From: Pogonophryne albipinna
Taxonomy: Eukaryota; Chordata; Actinopteri; Perciformes; Artedidraconidae
Length of the DNA: 64,000 nt
Direction of reading: 5' to 3'
NCBI GenBank assembly: GCA_028583405.1
Contig: CM053260.1
Coordinates: 23,470,647-23,534,646 of the forward strand
Made by a program: the position numbers and the translations under genes. Below the pieces are notes generated by a model. The model made no database searches. It was not told the origin of the DNA and saw only the letters and a list, made by a program, of their open reading frames with translations. Below, in pieces: positions 13,401 to 25,400 of the stretch (within the stretch, counting starts at the first letter, position 1; every line of letters starts with the position of its first letter).

Positions 13401-16400
13401 CCAGAGAACGACGGACAGGAGTTTGTGGTGGAGTTTGACTTCCTGGGTAAAGACTCCATCCGCTACTACAACAAAGTCCCTGTGGAGAAGAGGGTAAGGA
13501 CAACACTCTGAACCCAGAAACACAACCAGAAGGATCTGAAAATCATGTTTTCTTTTTAAATAATCAATGTTATGATGAGATGAGAAGTTAATGTGTGCTT
13601 ATGGAAGTAAAAGATCAAAGCTTAGAAGTGTGATGGCTTATCAAAATGACTTTATTCTACATGTCTCATTTATAGATGCCATCAAAGCTAAACATGTTTC
13701 CTAACCAGATTCAGTGTGAAAACCTTGAGTAAAACATGTTGTATTTATTTTCTTCCTCTTTAGGTGTTCAAGAATCTCCAGCTGTTCATGGAGAACAAGG
13801 AGAAGGATGATGACTTGTTTGATCGCCTGAATGTAAGCAAAACAATGTGTGAAATGAAACTGTAAAAACTTCGCTGTATACATTTATTTTTGCCAGTTGA
13901 TTGCATATAGAAAAAGACGATAACGGTTGTTCTTGTGAGAATTAATAACTATAATTTCTTTAACGTTCCCCTCCAGACTTCTGTTTTGAACAAGCACCTT
14001 CAGGAGTTGATGGACGGACTGACCGCCAAAGTCTTCCGTACCTTCAACGCCTCCATCACCCTGCAGCAGCAGCTCGTGCAGCTCACCAGCGGTACGGCTC
14101 CACCTGCTCCCAGTTTCTCTAAAACCATGTGACTACTTTAGGAATCATTGTGCATCCAGTAAACTCCTTATCCTCTCTCTCTCTCTAGCTGATGAGAACC
14201 CCACGGCCAAGATCCTGTCCTACAACAGGGCCAACAGGGCCGTGGCCATCCTGTGTAACCATCAGAGGGCTCCACCAAAGACCTTCGAGAAGTCCATGCA
14301 GAACCTGCAGGCTAAGGTTAATATGAGTTATTTTTTTAATACTCTTAAAGACTAATCCTCAGGGTTCGTACGGTCATTGAAAACCTGGAAAAGGTTTTCA
14401 GAGCGGAGCGGCAGAGCGTGATGTGAACTGAAACGTTTTTCTGTCGCAATATCATTTAAGGAATCGTTGAGCTAGCTAGCATACATTGTCACTATCTGCT
14501 AACGTTAGCTTTAGCCTTCGTTTTCTAATAGTTTTTTTCATAGGCTATAAACAGAGGTGGTATAAGGATAGATATTGTGCTAGAGTAAAAGTAGAAGTAC
14601 TCAGATCTTGTACTTTAGTAGAAGTACTCAGATCTTGTACTTAAGGCGAGACACGGCAGGCAAAAACATCGTTTTTCAAGTACTGGTCAATTTTGAGGTT
14701 TTGTGCTATTTTGATTCTATAACATGTTTTCTTTCTTTTGGAAGGAAAACGTACAAAATACACTTAAGTGTTTATTTTACTATACTTTGTCTATTTGCGT
14801 CTGTAGATTTCTCCTAAATTCACCAAAAGTTAGCATTCTAACGTAACATAAAGTACCGCGACCGCTGTGTGCACCATGTCATCAGAGATATCGTTAGAAA
14901 GCTGTGTCTCTCCTGCACAATCTCATCAGATCCAAATATGGTCATTTCCTTTGTATCAGCAACCAATCGTGAAAGCACAAAGGGGTCTTAAACCAAGAAA
15001 CGAAATCTCATTGGCTGGTGTCAATTTCTGACAACGTGATTCGTTCAGATGCGTCATGTGGTGTGCTAAAACACTTCCTGGTTAGCTTTCCGCTAGAAAT
15101 TGAAATGGCAAAAGAACGGCGAAAAAAAATGTTCACAGAGAAGACGACAACAATTGTCACTTGCGCGAAGCAAGGTTATACAAAAAACAAATAAACCTCG
15201 AACATGAAATACCTTCACGGAGTGCGTCGATGCGCAAGCTGTCATCCAAAGAACAGGAGGGTTTAGCTAGCGCCTCACTGCAATCTTTAAAGGTCGTTTT
15301 CTCAAAATGAGTTTTTTCTCCTACTCTGAGTTCGAAATGTCAACTTCAGTAGCACGTAAATACACCAAACCTTCCTGTTACAGGGGTAGACATTAAGGGT
15401 AAAAAGCCACTGGCCCTCCGGGCCGGTGGAATTGTATTATCACTGGCCCCACCATTGCATTCGTCCAAAAAAAAAATCGACTAATAATGAAGAAAATTAA
15501 CACATTTGTTGCAATAGTAATTTATGCACTAACTACATTACAACTTGTACTACAACATTTGAACAATCAGTTCTTCCTCATTTTCCTCAATTGTTCATAT
15601 TTGGTTTATTAAAATAATGATATTGTGGTCATTGTTAAAAAATGTCTGCTATTATTATGAGTATTATTATTTGTATAATGCGCTTTCTGCCTTCCTGTCA
15701 TTAGGAGTTAGAAATGTAATGGCTATAGATTAGATTAGAACCTTCCTTATCCTAAACTGCTGGGACATTTCCCTATAGCCAATACCTTTATATTGTCTAC
15801 TCTTCACTTACTTGTCAGCATAGGTCGGCATTGATCTACAGAGCCGACAGAAGACCTTGTTTATATTGGCATCATATTGAGAGGTGCAGCCAGTGACGCG
15901 TCATAAAACCAGGAAGTAAGCTGCTGGTTCCCTCCACAAAAAGCAACGGGATTTCTCCACAGGGTTTTGGAAAATAGCTGGAAATAAGGTCTGTGGAAAA
16001 CAAACCTGTTTGATAAATGCACGTTTTGTTCAGCCGGATAATCTCCACATGTCTACCCTACTTTTATAATTTTCGAATCATAAATCGAATCGATAGATTA
16101 TAAAAGGGTTTTAGGACGCGTCACTGCACCACTAGAAGCCAACTCCATCGATCAAGCTGAAACTTTCTCTCCCTCTTCTTCTCATGCTAACTCCTCCTCC
16201 GGTGACTTTCTTTTATTTGAAGATTGTTTTTTGCCCGGCGCTTGGCCGGCTACCGCTGGTATTAAAAACATTTTGGCGAATGGTTCAGTGGCGCGATAGT
16301 CTGTAGTGAAGGAGCGCGCTCACGGGAGCCTGCTCGCGCTGCGCTCCGCAGCAAACGGCTGTTTGCTTTTCTCCCAACAACGACAAGCGACTCACGAAAA

Positions 16401-19400
16401 GCTATGTTGTAGCGTTGATAATAATAATAATAATAATTTAACTAAATTGCTAGTCAAAATACCAATACCACAGGAAACATTTTTTTTTAAACAATATTTT
16501 TAGTGGCCCGAGCGGGCAAGTGGAAAGTACGTTATGCTGGCCCGGGTTGTCTAAATAGTGCTTCCGGGCCAGCGGGCCATTTATAATGTCGAGCCCTGCT
16601 GTTATATTCCTATCAATATTATGAAGGCTTTTACAGAAGGGTTTGTTCATATATCGTTCATAGTCTGAATTATACAACATAAAAACATGGCGAACATTGA
16701 TATTTTAGGGCTGTTGACAGTATTTTCTGATTTATGGAGTGATAAAAAGAGATATCCAATATCCCTTCTGTAAAAGCCTTCGATACTAATATGACTTCAA
16801 AATGAAACAAGAATTTTGAACCCGGCTTTATCCAAAGTTCAGATTTCGATTCCTGAAATGTGTTAAAATAGGCACATATTTAATAGTTAATTTGCATATT
16901 TAAACATGCTATTTCAGAAAACTTGTAATACAAAAAACAATTGCCTTATTGTAAGTAATTAACTGGAGACATTTCTAGCTGATACCTTTAAGTTAAAAAA
17001 ATTACCCTATTCACCTGGGGTGTCTCGCCTTAATAAAAGTATAGTACTCAGGTCTTGTACTTAATAAAAGTAAAAGTACTCAGGTCTTGTACTTAATAAA
17101 AGTAGAAGTACTCAGGTCTTGTACTTAATAAAAGTAGAAGTACTCAGGTCTTGTACTTAATAAAAGTAGAAGTACTCAGGTCTTGTACTTAATAAAAGTA
17201 TAGTACTCAGATCTTGTACTTGAGTAAAAGTAGAAGTACTCAGGTCTTGTACTTGAGTAAGAGTAGAAGTACCAGAGTGTAGGAATACTCTGTCACAGTA
17301 AAAGTCCTGTATTCAAAATGTTCCTCAAGTAAAAGTATCAGCATCAAAATATAGTTAAAGTAGTCATTGTGCAGATTGGTCCATTTCAGAATAATATGAT
17401 ATGTTTTATAATGATTGATCATTAAAGTGTTCTCAAAGCTGGTAAAGGTGCAGCTATTTTGAATGACTTTGTATACTGCAGGGTAGCTTGTGGATTTACT
17501 CCAGGTGGAACGAAAGTCTGATTTAACACTTGATTATATTTCACATCATTCATCCACATCTGTGAAGTAACTAAAGGTATTCAATACATGTAGTGGAGTC
17601 AAAGTACACCATCTACCTCTGAACTGTAGAAGTACAAAGTAGCAAAACATTGAAATACTTAAATAAAGTACAAGTATCTCAAAATTGTACCCATGTATAG
17701 TACTTGTTGAGTTTATGAACTTAGTTACATTACACTTACATTTTCAAAATGCTCAACAGCCAAAATTATAAACTGACTGCTACACAATTAAAATAAATGC
17801 TTTTATATATTTCTATTAGATGTGACTCTTTGGCATTTCTGTTATTATTAACACTGCTGCTTTAGTTGTTCTGACTGCTAAAATCCTGTTATTCCTCATT
17901 TTAAAGCCGATATTCCGTGGAGTGGGGGGGTCGGGGGCTCGGATCCTTGTCACCTTTTTCATACCTGATGAGTTTGCATCCCTGACTACAGTTGCTTTAG
18001 CGCAGGGGTGTCAAACTCAAGGCCCGGGGGCCAAATCCGGCCCGCGACCTAATTTTATGTGGCCCCACAAGAGCTTGCAAAGAATATAATATGTTTATTA
18101 TACGGTTACATGGCGCTTTACAGAAGCACGTTGCTCATAAACTACATGTCCCACAATGCATCTCAAATATGTCTTTTTGTTCTCAGAATTTGACTTTTTT
18201 TTCAAAATGTCACTTCTTTTTTTTGACTTTTTTTCTCTCCAGATTTTGGCTTTTCTTTTAAAATCATTTTGTGACATTCTCACTGAAGAGACTTGCAATT
18301 TTTTGCCCTACACTTCTGCTTTCAGACGTAGTTAATTATGAAGTTATTACCCTATCCCATAATAATCCAATGCAGTGGCAATCATGTAATATATAATACA
18401 TTATTTTATATATATTAAACATTTATACATGTATTTTTATATAGTCTTAAAGTTACAACCGGCCCTTTGAGTGCAACAATAATGCTGATGTGGCCCGCGA
18501 TGAAATTGAGTTTGACACCCCTGCTTTAGCGTGTAGAAGCTAGTAAGCCTACTATTTGATTTGTTTTAGATAGGCACTACATGTTTCATATGCAGACCTT
18601 ATTTTCCTGTTCCATGTTAAAATAAAACATTTTCAGTGGTAATTTTTTTTTGGTCATGGAAAATTTGGTAAAGATCATTGAGAAATCATGGAAAAGTCAT
18701 TGAAAATCATTGGTGAAAAAGTGTATGAATCCTGAGATGGAGCTTAGTTTAGAATTGGGAGGGATGAAACCCTCTTCAATGGTCACACAGGGACATGTGT
18801 TCTCTGCATTTAACCCATCCTAGTACCAGGAGTCTAGTCTAGTACCAGGAGTCTAGTATAGCTAAGTTCTGCCGATAGGAGAGGACGCTGGCGTGGTTTG
18901 TTCGCCGCTTCTCCACCGCTATCCTACTTTCAGTTCGTGTTTGAACATATTTGATCTGATTTTTATTTATACATCGGTTAGTTATATATATATATATATA
19001 TATATATATCTCATCTGTCAATATCGGCTCCAACTGAATCGCTACCTTGTTCAAGTAGTTTTCCGTTACCTATTTGCTTTTTCCTGCGTACCGGACCCTA
19101 GCCTGCTAGCCCGTTTGCTACCAGCCGTTGGCCGTCAACAATCTCGTCAACTCCCTGCCGTTAGCTGGCCACTAACATTGGACACCCTCGTCTCTGCACA
19201 ACACAGCTACGGTGGGAAAAAATATTTTTAGCTGTCCCGGTGCGGAAAGCCCTAGTAGCCGTGACCGCTACCTCTACAGCTAGCCAACCTCCAGTCACCG
19301 GGTGGCTACATGCTAACGCTAGCATTGGACCGCTCTCCTTCTTTTCGTTTCTTGGCCTTCATTCCACTGACTCCCGCAAAATCACTGATTGTCAACAGAA

Positions 19401-22400
19401 ACTTCGCTACTCACCCCGATCACCTGCCATGATGTGTGCTTTCCTGCTGTCTGACATTAATCCTCTCAAGAGGTTCGTTGTGAGCTGCATCCTTCCCGGC
19501 CGACATGACTGTGAATACTCCTTCGCGGAACTACTCCAGCTAAAGCACACATCCACTCCACCATGCCCGACGATGATCTCCGCCATCAGTGAACATGGAC
19601 TGCTACAACGACCCAAATACATTCACCGACGGACGATAGTTTGTTTACTCCCGGTCCGGTCATTCCATCTCATCCATCTGGTCTGCTGCGGGCACTGACA
19701 CACCCCCTCCATTTCATCATCACAACAACCAACACGTGCACTCTGCCTGCCTACGCCCCCTTCCCAAAGCACCCCAGCCTGTTCAAACTCAACCTCATCT
19801 TAAACTTGCTCTGTTTAACACCCGGTCTCTAAACAACAAGGGTCTCATTCGCAATGAATTCATCACTGACAATAATCTGGACTTTCTCTGTATCACAGAA
19901 ACTTGGCAAAAACCACAGGAATACTTCTCCCTCAACCAGACAACACTCCCAGGATACACATATATTGAAAAACCACGCCGGCGTGGAGGTGGAATTGCCA
20001 CAATTCTAAGAAATAATATAAAAACAATTGCAATAAACATCCCTTGCCCCTCCTCATTTGAACACCTTGCATTTAAACTGTCTGGTCCAAAACCCCTGGT
20101 TACAGCAGTCATTTACCGTCCGTCCCCCCAAAACCAAACCCTGCTTTCCCCTCGGATCTTGCTGAATTCCTCACAACTTTGCTCTATTTCTCCATCTGTA
20201 TTATTACTTTGTGATTTCAATATTCATGTCGACTCAAACGACTCTAATACCGCTTCAGAACTCCTGGATATACTCAACTGTTTCAATATCACACAACATG
20301 TTGATTTTCCCACCCATAAAAAAAGGTCACACTGGACCTGATCTGCACCACTGGCATCGCCATCACCAACCTGACCACCTATGACCTCACCATCTCCGAT
20401 CACCTGGCCCTCATCATGGACATCCTAACCCCAACCCCCCTCATTAAGCAGAAGCGCACGATACAATTCCGGAATATCAAGTCCATACACCCCTCCTCCA
20501 TCTCCTCCCTACTGGCTGACACCATCCCTGACTCCACCCAGAATATTTCCCCCCTACTGACCTGGTCAACACCTACAACAATGCTCTCTCCTCTTCTCTC
20601 AACCAACTCACTCCAATAAAAACCAAGTATGTCTCTTTCACTCACTCGGCCCCCTGGTACACCGATCATCGCCGTTGCCTCAAAACGAAAGGTCGCCAGC
20701 TCGAAAGACATGCTAAACGAACTGGTCTCACTATCCACAAAGACATTTATAGACTGCACCAACAGCAGTACAAAGATGCCCTCAACAGTGCACGCTCCTG
20801 CCACTACTCAATCAATCAATGTTTATTTATATAGCCAATATCACAAATGTTACATTTGCCTCAGTGGACTTCACAGTTTGTACAAAATATCAGTATGACA
20901 ATACGACCCTCTGTCCTTAGACCCTCACATCGTACAAGGAAACTCCTCTCCGCTGTAATTCAATCTGGCAGCAATAACCCAAAGTCCCTTTTTTCAACTA
21001 TTAACAAGCGCCTCATCTATGGGATTAGTTTTGTATCATAAAGATAAAGCAACACTTTCTCAGAATAAAGCAAAAACTATGAGTTTAAAACTGAGCAAAG
21101 TAAAACTATAAGTTGCAAACAAATCATTTTTTGTAATCATGTAAAACTAAGTATTTTTTCTTTGTTTTAGCATAGGTTTTTGTTTGTAGTTCTTGTTTCG
21201 TCTTTCTCAATGATCAGACTTTTGTTCTCGCTGCAGCTCTTCTCGTTTGCGCTCCCTCATTTTTTTTCTTTTCGATTCTGACACAAACATCCCAGGTGGG
21301 CGGGACTTTCACAGGTGTGGCCCCATTGGCTATTCAGTTTTTGAGTGACAGCCCACTACACCACAGATCATACAGTGCATCTCATGCAGCAAACTCCGGA
21401 GTCCACTCGGCCACGTTTGTGTTGGTGTCTCCTGGGGAGTTTCATGAACATATCGGACTTATCTTATGGATTGCAGTGCATTATACTTGTGTTGTGTAGT
21501 TTATACTTTATTCCAACTTATAATATATATATCTAATATTTTAATACCTGAACACACTGCTGCTGTTCAATAATTTCCCAATTTGGGATTCATAAAGTGT
21601 CTGTCTATTTATGTATTTTCAAGCTAAAGGTGATACACACTGTATACTATTAATTGTTCAAAGACATGTTACATTTCATAAGCATTTATTGCTATGTTTA
21701 GGACAAACTATTAAAGACTGCTTTAATTTAACAAATTCTACAATATAAAAGTGGCAGATTTGCTTTATTAAACAGACCAGACCTAGGCTGCATACCAACA
21801 CAATTAGGAACATGCTCACATCTTACCATGTGGGTCTGAAGAGCTGAAGCATTCATACACAATGGATAAAAACTGTGTTGTCTCATTCTATATCCTGTGA
21901 GAAAATGATATACATTTAGCATTAAAAATTTGACATACTATTCCTGAGGAAGATCTGAATAATCAACAGATTTGAATGGAATCTCTACCATTTTCATGTA
22001 GAATAAAGACAAAAGAGTGATTATACAAATTACATTTATTGAAATTTGAACCAGAAGATGAAGTTTCAAAGAATGTTTTAAATAAAAGGACATACAACCA
22101 AAAGGTGGATAATAATAACATCTATTAATTGTAAAGACATTTGGTTACATTACACATTTGCTTTTAAATTCCCATCCCTAGTTGCCGTGTATTATTTCAA
22201 TTTTGCTTTGGAGGAATGAGAGGAAGGATTCACACTTTGAGGTGGTGAAGGAGTTGGAGATTTTATCCATGGGGTTGAGTATGGGATTAGTTTTGTATCA
22301 TAAAGATAAAGCAACACTTTCTCAGAATAATGTAATGTAAAGACATTTGGTGAAATGAAATTACACTGAGCCAGTGATGACAACAACGCGTGGATGAAGC

Positions 22401-25400
22401 TGGTGCAGGTCTTTCTTCATGCCCCCTCCGTGCTCTCCCCTCAGAGGAATTGGGAAAACGGGATAAGACTCTGGACGCCACGCTGTCTCAATGATCCATA
22501 CTGTTAATATGAGAGGATGATAATGTTTTAGGAAATTAAAAATATGAAGTTAACAAATAAAACACAGCTCAGGGGCAGTCATGAACGGTAGGTTTTCCTA
22601 CAAAGTTAACTCAGCCTCCATTGAGTTCCATATCAAATTAGCGTGTTAATAAAATAAGCTATCATGGCTTATACTTGCATATCTAAACAGAATCATGAAA
22701 GCCTGTTGGTAGAGTCAGGCACACGAGTGTGTGCGCCGGGGTCTGAACGCTCATTCACTGCTAGCTATGCAAATCAAATCAAGTTTTATTTATATAGCAC
22801 ATTTATAAACTATTTTTGGTCGAGCCAAAGTGCTGTACATATAATAAAACTAGCCTACAGTAGAGACACTTTACAGCTAATACAACAGCACAGATTGTTC
22901 AGAATATCAGTATGAGAAAAACGACACCCTCTATCCTTAGACCCTCACATCGTACAAGGAAAAACTTCCAGAGAAAACCCACAGTTTAAAGGGAAAAATG
23001 GGAGAAACCTCAGGGAGAGCAACAGAGGAGGGATCCCTCTCCCAGGACGGACAGACATGCAATAGATGCCGTGTGTAAATCGAAGAGATAATACATATGT
23101 AGCTAACTGTTAGGTTACTTAGCTTGCATTGTTATGGATTTAAATGTAGAAAAAGCTAACTTTCATAGCACAGCTTTACTTCTCACTTAACACAATAAAG
23201 AAACATACAGCACAAACAACACAAATGATCAATACTTGCATATATTTTCACTTGTATTATAATAATTGAAATGCTGGTTCTTCTGGGGGTGTTCTATCCA
23301 CGCTCAGGCAGCTACAGCACCGCAGCTGCCTGCACTGTACAATCGCTGGAGGACTGGGCTGTCACTCAAAAACTGAGTAGCCAATGGGGACGCACCCCTG
23401 AAAGTCCCGCCCACCTGGGAGGTTTGTGTCAGAATCTCAAACAAAAAGTGAAGGAGCGCAAATGAGAAGAACTGCAGCGAGAGCAAAGGTCTGATCATTG
23501 AGAAAGAAGAAACAAGAACTGCAAACAAAAACCTATGTTAAAACAAAGAAAAAAGACTTATAGTTTACATGATTACACAAATGATTTGTTTGCAACTTAT
23601 AGTTTTATTTTTGAAATTTATTTTATTTTTGCTTGACTCAGTTTTTTTTCTTTTAAACTCATAGTTTTGATTTATTCTGAGAAAGTGTTACTTTATCTTT
23701 ATGATACAAAACTAATCCCATACTCAACCCCATGGATAAAATCTCCAACTCCTTCACCACCTCAAAGTGTGAATCCTTCCTCTCATTCCTCCAAAGCAAA
23801 ATTTAAAGAATACACGGCAACTAGGGATGGGAATTTGAAAGCAAATGTATATTCGAATATACAAAAATGTACATATCCTATAAAAAAAATTGGGTAAAAA
23901 GAAAAAGAACTTTTGGAAATAAATATATACATGTTCAAATAACTAGAAACCAAGTCGAATTTGTCAAATGTATTGAACTGGTGATCACAGTTTGACAGCA
24001 AGGTATAGTATGTATATAAGTTAAATTTGGCATAGTTTGCACTCTACACCGCACTCACTAACCTGGTCGAAATATTTCCACACATTACTCCTTTTTGACG
24101 CCATGTCGAGAGAGAGAGAGAATTTTGAATATTCGATTAATCGTTCCCATCCCTAACGCCAACTCCTCCGTCTCGTCCACCACCCATCCTTTTCCGGAAC
24201 CTGCCTACCCTCCTCCTTCCAGGCACCCTTTTACAGCCTTCAGACAAATTACCTCACTGGACATAGTTGCCCAAGTCACCGGCATGAATACCTCAACTTC
24301 CATCCTGGACCCCATGCCCTCCACCCTTGTCAAGGCCTGCCTCCCCCAACTCACTCATCTTATAACCACAGTCATTAACTCCTCTCTGTCCACTGGACTC
24401 GTCCCCCCTGATTTGAAACTCGCTGCTGTCACTCCCATACTCAAAAAACCTGGTCTCAACCCTGATTCCCTCAATAACTACCGGCCCATCTCTAACCTCC
24501 CATTCCTATCAAACATTCTGGAGCGAACTGTTGCCTCCCAACTAAAATCCCATCTGGACTGCAATAACCTTCATGAACCTTTTCAATCTGGTTTCCGTAC
24601 TCGCCACAGCACAGAATCTGCCCTACTCAAGGTGACCAACAACATTCTCCTCTCTGCTGACTCTGGTTCCCTCTCAATTCTCATTCTCCTTGACCTAACA
24701 GCCGCATTTGACAAGATCAACCATTCCATCCTCATCAACCGCCTCTAGTCTTCCATTGGCATTACCGGTACTGCCCTCTCCTGGTTTAAATCCTATCTCT
24801 CTGACAGACATCAATTAATCTCCATTAACAACTCAAAATCCCCCACAGCCCCCGTCAATCATGGCGTCCCTCAGGGTTCTGTACTTGGTCCCCTTCTGTT
24901 CATCATCTACATCCTCCCAATTGGACAAATCCTCTGTCAACACCAACTCCAGTTCCACTGTTATGCTGATCACACACAGCTCTACCTCTCAACAAAATAC
25001 ATTTCTCCAACCACACACTCCCAGCTCAGCACCTGCCTCACTGACATTAAAATGTGGATGCAAAACAATTTTCTAAAACTTAACTGTGACTAATCGGAAC
25101 TTGTAATCATTGGCCCAAACTCACTTACCCGCTCAACCCAAGATTTTTCTCTTACCATCGATGGCTCCATTGTCAACCCCTCCACTCACATCCGTAACCC
25201 TGGCATCATCCTCGACCCCACCCTCACGTCAACCAGGTCACAAAAAACGCATTCTTCCATTTAAAGAACATTGCCCGCATTAGACCCTCCCTCTCATCGA
25301 CCGCTGCTGAAACACTGATCCATGCCTTTATAACATCCCGACTGGATTACTGCAACAGCATACTTTTTGGATCACCTGCATTCACACTAAAAAAACTTCA

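Larger units (their letters stand above)
14551..17712 (-). repeat. MITE-like 'AGTACTT' family, copy 2, split by a TTAA element
   Basis: The left piece (14551-14644) has ACAGAGGTGG, then AAAGTAGAAGTACTCAGATC twice. The right piece (17030-17712) resumes with the same words and continues through the family's middle (GCAGGGTAGCTTGTGGAT) to its far end. The pieces become contiguous when the TTAA element is removed. The right piece has an internal tandem expansion at 17034-17275. Confidence 0.75.
14360..18734. mobile_element. Outer hAT-like element in top1 intron 18, split by later insertions
   Basis: The left end reads CAGGGTTCGTACGGTCATTG and the right end, reverse-complemented, reads CAGGATTCATACAC, so the tips match with a few changes. 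Both ends carry CATTGAAAA/TGGAAAAG words. No flanking 8-bp duplication survives, so the pairing of these two ends is inferred. The MITE, the TTAA element and two other hAT-like elements lie inside. Confidence 0.45.
21018..23722. mobile_element. 2.7-kb element with long terminal inverted repeats inside the LINE
   Basis: The outer ends are TGGGATTAGTTTTGTATCAT at 21020 and its reverse complement ending at 23720, flanked by TA on both sides. The inverted match continues inward for about 360-390 bp per arm (about 21020-21380 and 23330-23720). It includes GTCTGATCATTGAGAAAGA, GCGGGACTTTCA and CCAATGGGGAC with complements. No transposase ORF is found. The LINE's coding sequence stops at the left edge and resumes on the right ([19 protein letters not shown]). 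The interior holds a third, inverted copy of the right junction (22155-22330) and a dispersed repeat. Confidence 0.8.

Noticed and set aside
17034..17275. Regular repeat array that could be mistaken for a CRISPR array
   Set aside because: Units are contiguous, without unique spacers, and derive from a MITE end in a vertebrate intron.
14360..18734. 8-bp target duplication for the outer hAT-like element
   Set aside because: The flanks CTAATCCT and AGATGGAG do not match, so only the resemblance of the tips supports the element and its confidence was lowered.
19240..19698. Open frame of 152 residues as a separate gene
   Set aside because: It lies in the 5' region of the L2 LINE, shows no independent domain and is read as part of the element.
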